Below are positions 16,582 through 26,840 of a stretch of 58,455 nucleotides of DNA, piece after piece. Source of the DNA: Myxococcota bacterium (GTDB taxonomy: Bacteria; Myxococcota_A; Polyangia; Polyangiales; Houyiibacteriaceae); contig JAHDCI010000011.1 of assembly GCA_020629955.1 (NCBI GenBank), positions 1 through 58,455 on the forward strand. Direction: 5' to 3'. A program made the position numbers and the translations under genes. Positions within the stretch are counted from its first letter, which is position 1. Every line of letters starts with the position of its first letter. A model generated the notes under the pieces. It saw only the letters and a program-made list of their open reading frames with translations, did no database searches and was not told the origin of the DNA.

Positions 16582-19500
16582 AACTTCCGTATCGCTCCGA
16601 GCCGCTTGAGGCGCGCGTGTGTTCCTCTTCCGATGTCGGAGGAGCGATCGGCGATCCGCCAGGCATTCCCGGGCAGCCATACGGCTCAATATAGTCGCCT
16701 TCGTCGAACGAGAAATCGAGCGGGATGCCGTGCGTCGTCTCGTGCCCCGATGCCGCATCGCGAGCGTCGCAGTACCAAGGGTCATCGCTCGAACCGTCGC
16801 AGGTCGCGGACACGGGAACCCCGACAAATGCGGGCGCGTCCATTGGTTGTCTGCGGGGGTCGAGGAATCGCGCACCATCGCCTGCCGTGATCGCCTCGAG
16901 TTCGAGTCCGGGAGTCGCGGCGCCCGCGATGTGACAGGAAGTACAGAACGCGTTGTCGGAGCTTGAGGGGCGAGACGCGAGCGGCGAAAGCTCGGGGAGT
17001 TCGAGCATGGGACTGCGCAAACAAGCTTCACTCTGACCGTTGCGATGCACCCGGTCGGCACAAACGCGCGTTCCATGTTGGGGCGCAAAATCGGTCGGCC
17101 GCTCGTGGCTCTTGAACGAGACCTGCTCGCAGAAGAGATACGGGTCAAAGCCAGTCCGATCCTCGTGAAGGTCGATGAGTGCCTGGAGCCGCTCCCCCGC
17201 AGGCGTACTGGGCAAAGAATCGGTCGCCACCAGCGTACCGTACGCGGAGTTGCAGATGAGCTCCTCGGTCCAAGAGTACTCGCCATCTTCATCGCGCAAA
17301 CGATACGCGCGGAACTCATCCACCCATGCGCGGATCCCGAGCGCAGGTTCTCCATTCGATGAAAGAACTTCCGGTGCGCCGATGGTCATCGTGCAGGTGG
17401 AGCAGCTCGAAGGCATCAGGTCGAAACCACGATCGGCCTCGAAATCTGCGTAGCGCGTTCCGTTGACGTAGATCACAACGCGGCGGTCCGAGCCGTCTTC
17501 GGTGAGTCGATAGCCGAGATGCACATAGCGCTCGTCACGAACGAAGGTGGTCGCGTCGATCTCGAAGATTTCTTCGCCGTCGGCGACCGCGACGAGGCTG
17601 TAGTTATAGTACGGGCGCCCCACGTCCTGCCGGATCCCAAGCCAGGTTCCATCCGGGAAGTGGAAGACCGCGCGCGTCTCGCGATGCGGGAAGTCCCGCA
17701 TATCGACAAACATGCCGAGGTACCAATCGTGCGTACCATCGTTCGGATACGTGAACTGAACGTGGTCATTCTCACCATCGAGGAAGAGACCACGGCCCAT
17801 GACGCCACCAAGAGCGACCGGCTCCGCACGCGCACCGCCGCGCACCGTCAGAGTATTCACCGGCGACGCACCGGCGGCATTCTGCAGACGAACCCTGCCG
17901 CCGAAGGGATGCCCAGCGTCGGTGTTGAATCGGAAATCCGCGTTTTGGTCGAAGTAGGTATCGGAAACAAAACCATCATCGATCTCCATCGCGGATGCTT
18001 CTTGATCGCTCCGGCGGCCGTGATCGTGCCGCGCCGAGGCGTTCATATGCGCGACCACGAACGCCTGCTCGGACATATACTCGTCGAAGACGACCTCGCT
18101 ATTGTGCTGGTTGTCCGACTGCATCCGCCACACCACATCGAAGGGCGCCGTCGGGCGAATCGCGTCGAAGTGATTGAGTCGGTTTTCAAAGGATTCGATC
18201 CGGCTCACATCGCGCGGCATGTAGTTTAGCGTGCCATTGCTGTAGAGCCGGAGGCGGTAGCGATGCGCATAGTTTCCACCATCGGTGAAAACGGGTCTTC
18301 CGCCGAGATCCGAAGCGTTCAGGCCGTTGTCGAGAAGGACCATCTTGCCGCGCGTCCAAGCGCCGACAACGACAACACCGTGGCCAGCTCCGGTACCGAG
18401 GTGTGCCGCGCGTTGCTCGAGCGCACTCTGAGGATTCGGCGGCGCCTCATTGGTATTCGTCGCATCCACGTAGACCCGCTCGATCTGCTGAGGGTAAACC
18501 CGGTATGTCTTTCGCGCCTCATTGTACGCCGCGAAGAAGAGGTTTCGTCCGTCGCGATCCATCCATCCGTACGCGTAGCGCCCGATCGAACCGGGCGGGA
18601 TCACTTGACCGCTTGGGTCACGATAGGCGTTGCCATCCGCGTGAGACATCGGGTAGTCCGCCACCTCGGGATCAACGGGCATGAGGCTGATCGGGAGGAA
18701 GTGATTAAAGCCACTCGCTTCGCAGGGCCCTTGGCTATTGGTCGAATAGTAGAGGCCGTTGTTGTTGTTCATCACGAGGACATTTCCATCGCCGGTCGTG
18801 ATGAGCTCGAAGAGCCGGGCTCCGCGGAGACGCCCATCGGCACCGGAGCGACCGTCCCATTCATCGTTGCCCGGACGGTTCGGTGTCGCGTTGCGATCGT
18901 TGTCAAAGAAGAACGTACTCGAGCGGCTTTGGTTGTAGAGGAACGCGCACCACTTTGGGGCGCCCGGTGCCGCGTTCGGGCGGCAGCCGTTACTGGTGCA
19001 GACGGGCGGTCCCTCATAGCATCGGGCGGGCACATCCCACTCACGTCGATCCGCTTCGGCGACCGACTCAGGCCGCGTCGTGTCCCAGTTTCGTGCTGTG
19101 ACAAAGTTCGCGGTTCCGAACTCGCGAACATCAATATTGGGATCGGACGAGAAGTTCCACGGGAAGATTCGCATGAGATCGTAGTCGGCAAAATCGGGCA
19201 GCTGCGGGTTCGCTGCGCCGCTGTCAAAGGTGCCTTCGGGGTTGTCCGGATAAACCCAGACGCGGCGCTGAGGAGAGTTGCGGCTGTTGCCGGCGGTGCA
19301 GGTCATCGCACTCGGCACGAACACGGTGAGTGGCGCCGAACGAAGCTCGGTTCGGTCCGATTCGGAGTCCGGTTCGTTGCCGACCGCGGCGCCGAGCCAG
19401 GTGACCCGGTAGCAAAGTCCGTCGAGCACTTCGTTGTCCGAAACGGGATCACTTCCGTAGGGGAACGTGCCATAGCGGGCGCGACACGGAATCGGATTCG

Positions 19501-20425
19501 TTGTCTGCCCCGCGCCAGCGCCGCTGCTCTCGCAGAGCGTGCTGTGCAGGGTCTCGACAAACCCGTTGGCCTTCAGAGTTCGCACGTGCTGCGCGCCGTC
19601 TTCAACATCGAGCGCAGTGTTATTCGGGTCAAAATAGACCAGACCATGAATCGACTCGGCATTGTCGGCGAGAGGTGAGTAGGTGTGATTTCGGTTCCCC
19701 GGATAACCCGAAGGTGCGACTTCTCGCGTTTGGCCGTCGTAGTCCACACGCTCAGGGCGGAAGGGAAGAAGGCGTGGCCAATTCGCATGCACATTGGAGA
19801 GATGCAGCGTGCCGTCGGAGGAATGAGGCGTGAAGGGGAGTACCTGCGTATCCCCAGGCGCCGGTCGACGGTTTGGATCGCTTGCCCCGCCCGTATCGTA
19901 CCGGGTGACGTGGTACGCCGCGACGCCATCGTCGGGGTCGTGGGTGTGCACCGAGCCAATATGTCGCTCGACACTCGGACGCGGGGGGAGATCACGATTG
20001 AAGCAGAAGTCGATATGGTCGAAGCCGCTCTGCGCGCATGCCCCGGAGGGTTCCGCTTCGGTAATGGTTGCAAAGCGAACCTCATCGCCGGGCGGGTCAT
20101 ATCGACTCCAGAGCTCTCCCGAGCGGTCGGGCATCAACACGTCGCAGAACGCGGGCAGGTCGGCGTGCAGGGACTCCCATTCAGGGTGATTGTCGAGATG
20201 ATGGTTGCACTCCTCCGCGCACGCATAGTCTTCGACTGCGATGTTGGTGTATCGCGCCGCCCAAGGGGAGTCACAGCACATCTGCAGCGACGCGGGCGAG
20301 TCGTCGGGGCAGGCATCGCCAAAGGGGCTCGCATAAGCCGCCGGTTGAGAGCCTCCGCTTCCGCCAGCGACACCTTGGCAGGCGGTAACAAGCGCGACGA
20401 AAATGAAGGGAAGGGACTTCGACAT
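16580..20425 (-). CDS. giant lipoprotein with LamG-like domain and single CxxCH heme-binding motif
   Basis: A 1281-aa protein with a lipoprotein signal peptide (L-V-T-A-C, Cys16) and a long Asn/Asp/Gly/Tyr-rich central region of unknown fold. Around 877-1046 is a LamG/concanavalin-like jelly-roll (GRGLFLDGENDHVQF, WLGIRQDVG, VNGTRYADFE, AWVDEFRAYR). At 1161-1165 a single CTSCH could bind one c-type heme, in a context (DNAFCTSCHIAGAATPGLEL) resembling cytochrome-like cell-surface proteins. The N-terminal region has several Cys pairs (QMCCDSPW, CAEECNHHL). The function is unknown. ATG at 20425 is the only start that gives the signal peptide. Confidence 0.75.
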   Translation of the reverse strand: MSKSLPFIFVALVTACQGVAGGSGGSQPAAYASPFGDACPDDSPASLQMCCDSPWAARYTNIAVEDYACAEECNHHLDNHPEWESLHADLPAFCDVLMPDRSGELWSRYDPPGDEVRFATITEAEPSGACAQSGFDHIDFCFNRDLPPRPSVERHIGSVHTHDPDDGVAAYHVTRYDTGGASDPNRRPAPGDTQVLPFTPHSSDGTLHLSNVHANWPRLLPFRPERVDYDGQTREVAPSGYPGNRNHTYSPLADNAESIHGLVYFDPNNTALDVEDGAQHVRTLKANGFVETLHSTLCESSGAGAGQTTNPIPCRARYGTFPYGSDPVSDNEVLDGLCYRVTWLGAAVGNEPDSESDRTELRSAPLTVFVPSAMTCTAGNSRNSPQRRVWVYPDNPEGTFDSGAANPQLPDFADYDLMRIFPWNFSSDPNIDVREFGTANFVTARNWDTTRPESVAEADRREWDVPARCYEGPPVCTSNGCRPNAAPGAPKWCAFLYNQSRSSTFFFDNDRNATPNRPGNDEWDGRSGADGRLRGARLFELITTGDGNVLVMNNNNGLYYSTNSQGPCEASGFNHFLPISLMPVDPEVADYPMSHADGNAYRDPSGQVIPPGSIGRYAYGWMDRDGRNLFFAAYNEARKTYRVYPQQIERVYVDATNTNEAPPNPQSALEQRAAHLGTGAGHGVVVVGAWTRGKMVLLDNGLNASDLGGRPVFTDGGNYAHRYRLRLYSNGTLNYMPRDVSRIESFENRLNHFDAIRPTAPFDVVWRMQSDNQHNSEVVFDEYMSEQAFVVAHMNASARHDHGRRSDQEASAMEIDDGFVSDTYFDQNADFRFNTDAGHPFGGRVRLQNAAGASPVNTLTVRGGARAEPVALGGVMGRGLFLDGENDHVQFTYPNDGTHDWYLGMFVDMRDFPHRETRAVFHFPDGTWLGIRQDVGRPYYNYSLVAVADGEEIFEIDATTFVRDERYVHLGYRLTEDGSDRRVVIYVNGTRYADFEADRGFDLMPSSCSTCTMTIGAPEVLSSNGEPALGIRAWVDEFRAYRLRDEDGEYSWTEELICNSAYGTLVATDSLPSTPAGERLQALIDLHEDRTGFDPYLFCEQVSFKSHERPTDFAPQHGTRVCADRVHRNGQSEACLRSPMLELPELSPLASRPSSSDNAFCTSCHIAGAATPGLELEAITAGDGARFLDPRRQPMDAPAFVGVPVSATCDGSSDDPWYCDARDAASGHETTHGIPLDFSFDEGDYIEPYGCPGMPGGSPIAPPTSEEEHTRASSGSERYGS

Positions 20426-20448
20426 ACCGAGGTGATGTGCAGAAAGTA

Positions 20449-20469
20449 TTCCGGCACCGATTGCCGGAA
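20449..20469. promoter_or_regulatory. perfect inverted repeat upstream of the giant lipoprotein gene
   Basis: TTCCGGCA and TGCCGGAA flank a 5-nt spacer, giving a perfect 8-bp inverted repeat that ends 24 nt before the ATG of the minus-strand gene at 20425. It could be a protein-binding site or a hairpin in the 5' leader. The rest of the 293-bp divergent intergenic region (20426-20718) shows no clear promoter. Confidence 0.35.
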
Positions 20470-20718
20470 GAAAACGTCAAACAGAGGCGGCAATTTCTCC
20501 AATCTTTGTACAGCGTACGATTCCGACCGAGTCGGAACCGCGCGCCCAAGATGCCTCGTTCCATGGGTGACCTCAGGCGACACCTTCCGCGAGAAGGCAC
20601 CAATGTGTTACCTGCGGGTCCACACCCGCGTGGGTCCCCTTCCCGGTCGAATCAAGGATGCCAAGGTCACGATGAAGCGTTAGAATGAAAAGGTGCTAGC
20701 GAGGGGAGAAAAGCGAGA

Positions 20719-22014
20719 ATGACCGCCTCGCGAATGCCGGAGGCGCTCGCGATTCGCGGGCTTCGCAGACGTTCTGTTCGTACGCCGACGGGTCCTCTCG
20801 CGTTTTCCATTGGGGTACACCTCGTCCTCGGCGTCGTCCTCTCGCAGATCACCATTCACCGGCCGGTCGCAGAAGAGCTGCATTGGCAGGAGCTAGGAGC
20901 CGCGGGAACCACTCCAGCTGCCGATCCTTCGGCGCCCGCCTCCGGACGCGCTCAGGTTCAGGCGGGTGGAGCGCAGACTCTCGACAACGTCCTCACGGCA
21001 CTCCCCGGCGGGGGCGGCGACCGAAGCGGGGTGAGCCGCTTTGCTCTCCTCGTTGAGCGGAGCCACACAGTTCGGCTTCAAGACAGCGTACAGACCGCAC
21101 GGGCAAGTCAGATTCAACGCATACGAACTTCGCGCGAACGCTCGTCTGCAGAAAATCGTCGCTCCACCCCCAATCCAAACGAACAACCCTTTCTGGCTTC
21201 GGGCGATGGAAGCGTTCGCGAACGGCGAGTGCTCACTGCTCGAATGCCTCGAGAGGGAGCCGAGCGAGCGCCCGACTCCAGCGAACAGGGCGCCGTTCCC
21301 CGGCCCGATTTCGAAGCTGGTGAGGGCGCGGCTCGTGCCCCTTCGGCGGAATCCGGACGAGACCTCGCGAGCCCTGGTCGCGGCGTGCTGCGCGCACACG
21401 GACAAGTCGAGAGCGCACGCGCCCCTTCTGCGACCGGTCGGCCGGATGTCGACGAAGGGCCGGCCGCGACGCTCGCGAACGTGGCCGACCGCCCGAGAGA
21501 CAATGTGAACTCGGAGCAGCTCGCAGAGGAAATGCGTGAGTCGGTTGTTGAGGCCAGTCCGCGCGCTGGCGCCGGCGAAAATGCCTTCGGGCTCGGGGGA
21601 CCACGCGATACGCGACGGGCGGGTTCGGGGAACTCCAATAGCGATGGAGGGCGTGCGCGAGCCAATCGACCGGGGAGCGGCGGTTACGACGCGCTCGATA
21701 CCTCCGACCGCCGATACCGACACTGGTACCAGAATGGACGCCGAGCGATCTCGCGACGGCTTGTCTTTCCCCGCGAGCGAGCGCTGGCGCTCGACCAGGG
21801 GCTTTGCGTCTATCGTCTCTGGGTTCGCCGGGATGGAACGTTGGCCAGAGAACCGCGACGCGTTCGAAGCACGGGCTTTGCGGACTTCGATCAGAACGCC
21901 CTCCAGGCCATCCTACGAGCGGCGCCTTTCGAACCCATCCCGAGCGACTTGGTCCCCGACCAGAACGTTTTGCGAATCGACATGACCGTCGAGTTCGCAA
22001 ATCCGCTGATGTAA
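20719..22014 (+). CDS. TonB-like protein (energy transducer family)
   Basis: A 431-aa protein with a basic cytoplasmic N-terminus, one membrane helix (about 24-45), a long low-complexity periplasmic region rich in Arg, Ala, Glu and Ser (about 50-330), and a C-terminal domain that fits TonB_C: VYRLWVRRDGTLAREPRRVRSTGFADFDQNALQAI followed by PFEPIPSDLV. TonB family proteins couple the inner-membrane proton-motive force (via ExbB/ExbD) to outer-membrane transport; no ExbBD is visible here. The linker is Arg/Glu/Ser-rich instead of the usual Pro/Lys. The ribosome-binding site is GAGGGGAG, about 10 nt before the ATG. Confidence 0.75.
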   Translation: MTASRMPEALAIRGLRRRSVRTPTGPLAFSIGVHLVLGVVLSQITIHRPVAEELHWQELGAAGTTPAADPSAPASGRAQVQAGGAQTLDNVLTALPGGGGDRSGVSRFALLVERSHTVRLQDSVQTARASQIQRIRTSRERSSAENRRSTPNPNEQPFLASGDGSVRERRVLTARMPREGAERAPDSSEQGAVPRPDFEAGEGAARAPSAESGRDLASPGRGVLRAHGQVESARAPSATGRPDVDEGPAATLANVADRPRDNVNSEQLAEEMRESVVEASPRAGAGENAFGLGGPRDTRRAGSGNSNSDGGRARANRPGSGGYDALDTSDRRYRHWYQNGRRAISRRLVFPRERALALDQGLCVYRLWVRRDGTLAREPRRVRSTGFADFDQNALQAILRAAPFEPIPSDLVPDQNVLRIDMTVEFANPLM

Positions 22015-22147
22015 GCCTCGCCGGGCGGGACAGGATGGTCGCGCGGAGCAACCCCGCGAGCTGCCGCGTGCGCTGCACCGTCGGTCTACTTTTGCGAATG
22101 AACGCTTGTTGCTTGCATTTATGCACATGTTCGCATAGACCCGCACA

Positions 22148-23197
22148 ATGCATCGCAGCCCCCGTGACTTTTTCCGGCCCATGGCGCTTGGCGCCCCTGA
22201 GCCGATCCGAGCGATTCCGTTTCCGCCGTCGCGGATGATTCACTTCTTCGACCCTTCAAACGCGAAGATGGCGGCGAAAGCGCCGTCGATCGCCAGGAAG
22301 GTGGATATTTTGCTCGGTAATCTCGAGGACGCGGTAGCCGCCGACAAGAAAGAAGCCGCCCGGCAGGGATTCATCGAAATCGCGAAAGCGAACGACTTCG
22401 GTGAAACGCAGCTGTGGACGCGCGTGAACGCCCTCGAAAGCCCCTGGTTCCTCGACGACGTCATGCAGATCCTGCAAGCGGCGGGCGACAAGCTCGACGT
22501 CATCATGGTCCCGAAGGTCGAAGGTCCTTGGGATATTCACTACGTTGACCGTCTCCTCGCACAGCTGGAGGCGCGGTTCTCGCTGACGAAGCCGATCCTG
22601 GTGCATGCGATCCTCGAAACCGCGCTCGGCGTGAGCAACGTCGAAAGCATCGCGATGGCCAGCCCGCGGATGCAGGGCCTTAGCCTTGGTCCCGCCGACC
22701 TCGCGGCGTCGCGACGAATGAAGACCACCCGCGTGGGCGGAGGTCACCCCGGCTATATCGTTCGCGCCGATCCCGGAGCGAGCGAAGCCGACCCGCGCCC
22801 AACCGCGCAGCAAGACCTCTGGCATTATACGATGGCGCGGATGGTCGATGCCTGCGCTGCCGCCGGCATCCTTCCCTTCTACGGCCCCTTTGGCGATATC
22901 CGCGATACCGTTGCCTGCGAAGACCAATTCCGGAACGCCTTCCTACTCGGATGCGTCGGCGCTTGGTCCCTGCACCCCGTCCAGATCGAAATCGCGAAGC
23001 GCGTATTCTCCCCGCCTGCGGATGAAATCGCTTGGGCCAAACGCGTGATCGAGGCGATGGGCGATGGAACCGGCGCCGTCATGCTCGACGGCAAAATGCA
23101 AGACGACGCGACCGTGAAACAGTGCAAGGTCGCTCTCGATTTGGCTCGCTCGCTTGCCGAGCGGGACCCCGAACTAAAGGAACGCTACCAGCTATGA
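22148..23197 (+). CDS. mcl: HpcH/HpaI-family lyase, malyl-CoA / methylmalyl-CoA lyase-like
   Basis: A 349-aa TIM-barrel lyase. It contains the N-terminal [32 protein letters not shown] (acidic metal-site residues), [38 protein letters not shown] and the C-terminal [13 protein letters not shown], a set shared with Rhodobacter and Chloroflexus L-malyl-CoA/beta-methylmalyl-CoA lyases. These cleave malyl-CoA to glyoxylate and acetyl-CoA with Mg or Mn. Citrate-lyase beta-like enzymes of other specificity are the main alternative. The ATG matches the start of Chloroflexus-type Mcl. Its stop overlaps the cbs start (ATGA), so the two are co-translated. Confidence 0.82.
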   Translation: MHRSPRDFFRPMALGAPEPIRAIPFPPSRMIHFFDPSNAKMAAKAPSIARKVDILLGNLEDAVAADKKEAARQGFIEIAKANDFGETQLWTRVNALESPWFLDDVMQILQAAGDKLDVIMVPKVEGPWDIHYVDRLLAQLEARFSLTKPILVHAILETALGVSNVESIAMASPRMQGLSLGPADLAASRRMKTTRVGGGHPGYIVRADPGASEADPRPTAQQDLWHYTMARMVDACAAAGILPFYGPFGDIRDTVACEDQFRNAFLLGCVGAWSLHPVQIEIAKRVFSPPADEIAWAKRVIEAMGDGTGAVMLDGKMQDDATVKQCKVALDLARSLAERDPELKERYQL

Positions 23198-24570
23198 CCG
23201 AAGCTCAGATTCAAGCGCCAGAGATCTTCCCTTCCGCTCTCGAGGCCGTCGGCAACACCCCGATGATTCACCTTTCGCGGCTCGGCCGCGACCTAAAGTG
23301 CGAGCTCCTCGCGAAGGTCGAGTTCTTTAACCCCGGTGGTTCGGTCAAGGACCGCATCGGCGTTCGCATGCTTATCGAGGCGGAGCGTCGCGGCGAGATC
23401 AAGCCCGGTGATACGCTCATCGAGCCGACGAGCGGCAACACGGGTATCGGGATGGCGATGGCGGCGGCAGTCCGCGGCTACCGAATGATCATCACGATGC
23501 CGGAGAAGATGAGCCGCGAGAAGCAGGTCGTCCTCGAGGCACTCGGCGCGGAGATCATCCGTACGCCGACCGAAGCCGCGTTCGATGCACCGGAGAGCCA
23601 TATCAGCGTCGCGAAACGCCTGAAGGAAGTGATCCCGAACGCCCATATCCTCGACCAGTACGGCAACAAGGACAATCCCTTGGCGCACGAACTCGGAACC
23701 GCGAGGGAGATTCTTCAGCAGACCGGCGGTAAGATTGACTACCTCGTCGCGACGGCCGGAACCGGCGGGACCATCACGGGCATCGCGCGCGGCATCAAGA
23801 AAGAAGTGCCGGACTGCAAGATCATCGGCGTTGACCCGGAGGGATCGATTCTCGCCGGTCCGAGCGAAGTGAAGTCCTACCAGGTCGAAGGCATCGGCTA
23901 CGACTTCATCCCGGACGTCCTCGACCGGAGCCTCGTCGACAAGTGGTACAAGAGCAACGATCGGGACTCCTTCCGAATCGCGCGTCAGCTTATCCGCCAG
24001 GAAGGTCTACTGGTCGGTGGTTCCAGCGGCTCCGCGGTGTGGGCCGCACTCGAAGTCGCCAAGGACCTTCCCGCCGGAAAGCGCGTCGTCGTGATCCTCC
24101 CGGACTCCGTGCGCAACTACATGACCAAGTTCGTGGATGACGCGTGGATGCGTCAATACGGATTCGCAGCGCCGAAGGCAACGCTTGGAACCGTCGCCGA
24201 CGTGGTCCGCGCCCTTCCGACGCGCAACGTGATCACGATGGAGGACAACCACTCTCTGAAAGACGCTGTCGCGAGCTTCAAGGAGCACGGCATCTCGCAG
24301 ATCCCGTGCACGATGGACGGTCGACTTTCGGGCATCGTGACCGAGAGCGATGTGCTTCGCTTCCTGGTCGAGGGGCGCGATCCGAACACCTCACTCGCCG
24401 AGGTGATGGTTCGCCGGGTGACCACGATGAGCCCGCATGACGACGCCGATGCCCTACCTCACGTTTTCGAGCGTGGCGAGGTCGCGCTTGTGGTCAACGA
24501 GGAGCGCCAGGTCTCCGCGATCGTGACGAAGATGGACTACATCGACGTTCTCGCAAAGCGTTCCGCATAA
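23194..24570 (+). CDS. cbs: cystathionine beta-synthase (PLP) with C-terminal CBS-domain pair
   Basis: A PLP-dependent beta-family enzyme of 458 aa. The catalytic core has [12 protein letters not shown] with the PLP lysine K52, [38 protein letters not shown] and [14 protein letters not shown]. Residues about 335-455 form two CBS motifs ([39 protein letters not shown]). This architecture matches cystathionine beta-synthase, which condenses serine and homocysteine, rather than plain cysteine synthase (about 310 aa). The CBS pair is usually regulatory (adenosyl ligands). I chose ATG 23194, overlapping the mcl stop, over the upstream frame start at 23032. Confidence 0.9.
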   Translation: MTEAQIQAPEIFPSALEAVGNTPMIHLSRLGRDLKCELLAKVEFFNPGGSVKDRIGVRMLIEAERRGEIKPGDTLIEPTSGNTGIGMAMAAAVRGYRMIITMPEKMSREKQVVLEALGAEIIRTPTEAAFDAPESHISVAKRLKEVIPNAHILDQYGNKDNPLAHELGTAREILQQTGGKIDYLVATAGTGGTITGIARGIKKEVPDCKIIGVDPEGSILAGPSEVKSYQVEGIGYDFIPDVLDRSLVDKWYKSNDRDSFRIARQLIRQEGLLVGGSSGSAVWAALEVAKDLPAGKRVVVILPDSVRNYMTKFVDDAWMRQYGFAAPKATLGTVADVVRALPTRNVITMEDNHSLKDAVASFKEHGISQIPCTMDGRLSGIVTESDVLRFLVEGRDPNTSLAEVMVRRVTTMSPHDDADALPHVFERGEVALVVNEERQVSAIVTKMDYIDVLAKRSA

Positions 24571-24592
24571 AATCCAATAAAATCAACAAATC

Positions 24593-24632
24593 GACGCCCA
24601 TGTGGAAGACCTTCCGCGTGGGCGTCATTTTT
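24593..24632 (+). terminator. rho-independent terminator after cbs
   Basis: GACGCCCA (24593-24600) pairs with TGGGCGTC (24619-24626), and inside it GGAAG pairs with CTTCC. The hairpin is followed by ATTTTT (24627-24632). It lies 23 nt after the cbs stop. It also argues against a start at 24600 for the next gene, because that start would lie within the hairpin. Confidence 0.85.
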
Positions 24633-24696
24633 GCGTTCGATTCGACCCCGCGCGGGTTTGCTCTCGCCCTTTCGGTCCTCTATGGTTCGCCGCCTT

Positions 24697-24721
24697 GCGG
24701 GGTAATCCGAATTTGCCCCGC
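24697..24721 (+). other. possible leader hairpin upstream of the foldase gene
   Basis: GCGGGGTAA (24697-24705) and TTGCCCCGC (24713-24721) can form a 9-bp stem with one T-G pair and a 7-nt loop, 140 nt before the ATG at 24861. No T-tract follows. The 24633-24860 interval otherwise shows no gene and no clear promoter. Confidence 0.3.
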
Positions 24722-24860
24722 CATTTCAAACGTTACGGTTCGAGAACTCTCGCCCGTTCTACAACCTCACCGGCTAGGCAATATTTGCCACGCCGTCTTC
24801 CGGCAAAGCCCGCTTTGCCAACCGCCGCCCGCGGCACTCGAAACCAAGCCTCAAGATAAG

Positions 24861-26822
24861 ATGGATAACTTCGCCTCCTCGTTCCGATCCTACGCCATGA
24901 TCGGTCTTGTCACGCTCCTCAGCCTCGTGTTCATCCTCCAGTTCGGTGGACCACAGGCCGAAGGTTGCACGTCCCGAAGCGGTGGTGCGGCGTATGCTGC
25001 CCGCGTCGATGGCGAAAGCATCAGCGTTGGTGAGTTCCAGTCGGTCTACAACCTTCTTGGATTCTCCCGCGCGCCGGCCGAACAGCGAATGCGCGACCGC
25101 ATCTGGGAAGACGTACTCAACGGCATGATCGAGCGTAGCTTGCTCGCGCATGAAGCCCGGGAACTCGGCTACCACGTCTCGAGCGCCGAGATCATGGAGT
25201 GGTTCGCGACCGAAAAGGCAATGCGCGTATCCATGGCACATGATTCCCGTCAAGCCGGTGGGCAGCTCGACCTCAGCCAGCGCGTCGCCAACTCCGACGG
25301 AATCTTCGACCTGGAGCGTGCTCGCGATTTCATTCAGCGCGACCTTCGCCGCAGCGTTGGTGAGTTCCAGCAGGCTCAGATCGACGAGGCGCTCGCCGAG
25401 CGTATGCGCCGTACGATCGTCGCGAGCGTTGAAGTCAGCGAGAGCGAAGTCTGGGATAGCTACGTTCGCGAAAACGACCGCGCGCGCATCAAGTTCCTCC
25501 GCTTCCGCCCCGCTTTCTACGAGGATCGGGTCGACATGTCCGACGAAGCAATCGTCGCGTGGATGGGCGAAAACTCCGAGGCCGTCGACGCCGCTTACGA
25601 AGAGAACCAGCACCTTTATACCGACCTCGAAGAGCAGGTCCGCGCCCGTCATATCCTGATTCGCGCGAGCCGTGATGCATCGGAAGATGTTCGAACCGAC
25701 GCTCGACGTCGCGCCGAAGGACTGCTCGCGCGAGCACAGGCGGGCGAAGATTTCGCCACGCTTGCCCGCGAGGCGAGTGAGGATACGAGCAACGCGCCCC
25801 GCGGCGGTGACCTCGGCTTCTTCCCCCGCGGCCAAATGGTTTCGGAGTTCGAAACCGCTGCGTTCGACATGGACGTGAACGAGATCTCGGAACTCGTCGA
25901 GACCTCCTTCGGCTTCCACATCATTAAGGTCGTTGCGAAGCGTGAAGGCGATGTCCCCGTGGACGAAGCAAAGCGCGAAATCTCGGAGCGCCTCTACAAG
26001 GAAGCCACGGCTGCGGACCTCGCTCGTCAGGACGCCGCGCGCATCCTCGGTATGCTTCAGAGCGGCTCGAGCCTTGAAGAGGTCGACGCGCTCTTTGAAC
26101 CAGAGGCACCTGCCCCCGCAGAACCTGTCGACGGGGAAGAGCCCGAGCCAGTCGAAGCGCCTGAGCGAGACCCACGCGCGCCGCGCTTGGACGAGAGCCG
26201 TAGCTTCGGCCGCATCGACAACCCGATCCCAGGTCCTTTCGACGCGACGCCGCTCCTTCGCGACATCTTCTCGCGCACCCTTGAGGACGCGCTCCCGGAA
26301 GAGCCCTTTGAGATCGGTTCGGACTTCGTTGTTTACCAGCTGACGGAGCGTACCGAGGCGACACGTGACGAGTTCACGGACGAGGTCCGGAATCGCCTCC
26401 GTGAATCTCTTCTCAACGCGAAGCGCAACGAGACGCTGACCTCCTACGTTGGCGAGCTCCGAGAGCGGGCGACCCGCGAAGGTCGCATCGCGATTCGTGA
26501 GTTTGATATCGAGACCGAGGTCAGCGGCAATGGCTCGATCTCCTCAGAACCCGGCGGCATCGACTGCGGCACCGACTGCGCTGCGCGCTTCGCGTTCGGC
26601 GAGATGGTCACCCTGACGGCCGAGCCCGGTGAAGGCTCGCGCTTCGTGAACTGGACTGGCGCGTGCACCGGTTCGAGCCGAACCTGCGTCGTCACGCTTA
26701 ACCAGGCCCAGGCCGTCGGCGCGACCTTCCGCGGTAGCCGGCGTCCTTCGGCTCCTTCGATGGAAGCCGCCCCGGCGGAAGAAGGTAGCGAAGAAGAGTC
26801 CGGCGAAGAAGCCGCTGAATAA
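24861..26822 (+). CDS. PpiD/SurA-like parvulin foldase with C-terminal InlB-type repeat
   Basis: A 653-aa protein with an N-terminal membrane anchor (residues about 11-28), a SurA_N/PpiD-type helical chaperone part, a parvulin (PPIC) domain at about 258-365 (RARHILIRASRD, GGDLGFFPRGQM, FGFHIIKVV) and a second weaker helical part (about 420-540). At 556-623 is a bacterial repeat of the divergent InlB B type (GNGSISSEPGGIDCGTDC, then FVNWTGACTGSSRTCVVTL) with paired cysteines, unusual on a PpiD-like protein. It probably folds envelope proteins at the outer face of the inner membrane. The start at 24861 gives the normal anchor; the 87 codons upstream run into the terminator. Confidence 0.85.
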   Translation: MDNFASSFRSYAMIGLVTLLSLVFILQFGGPQAEGCTSRSGGAAYAARVDGESISVGEFQSVYNLLGFSRAPAEQRMRDRIWEDVLNGMIERSLLAHEARELGYHVSSAEIMEWFATEKAMRVSMAHDSRQAGGQLDLSQRVANSDGIFDLERARDFIQRDLRRSVGEFQQAQIDEALAERMRRTIVASVEVSESEVWDSYVRENDRARIKFLRFRPAFYEDRVDMSDEAIVAWMGENSEAVDAAYEENQHLYTDLEEQVRARHILIRASRDASEDVRTDARRRAEGLLARAQAGEDFATLAREASEDTSNAPRGGDLGFFPRGQMVSEFETAAFDMDVNEISELVETSFGFHIIKVVAKREGDVPVDEAKREISERLYKEATAADLARQDAARILGMLQSGSSLEEVDALFEPEAPAPAEPVDGEEPEPVEAPERDPRAPRLDESRSFGRIDNPIPGPFDATPLLRDIFSRTLEDALPEEPFEIGSDFVVYQLTERTEATRDEFTDEVRNRLRESLLNAKRNETLTSYVGELRERATREGRIAIREFDIETEVSGNGSISSEPGGIDCGTDCAARFAFGEMVTLTAEPGEGSRFVNWTGACTGSSRTCVVTLNQAQAVGATFRGSRRPSAPSMEAAPAEEGSEEESGEEAAE

Positions 26823-26840
26823 ACCCTTCCGTTCACCGAA

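Noticed and set aside
16343..16609. 88-aa plus-strand frame containing the NFPYDC peptide
   Set aside because: The upstream part has no family features and reads through the other arm of the inverted repeat; kept as a finding, not as a gene.
18263..19678. 471-aa plus-strand open frame
   Set aside because: Antisense to the giant lipoprotein gene, without domain or signal peptide.
24600..24860. N-terminal extension of the foldase gene
   Set aside because: The start at 24600 sits in a rho-independent hairpin; the first anchor-type start is ATG 24861.
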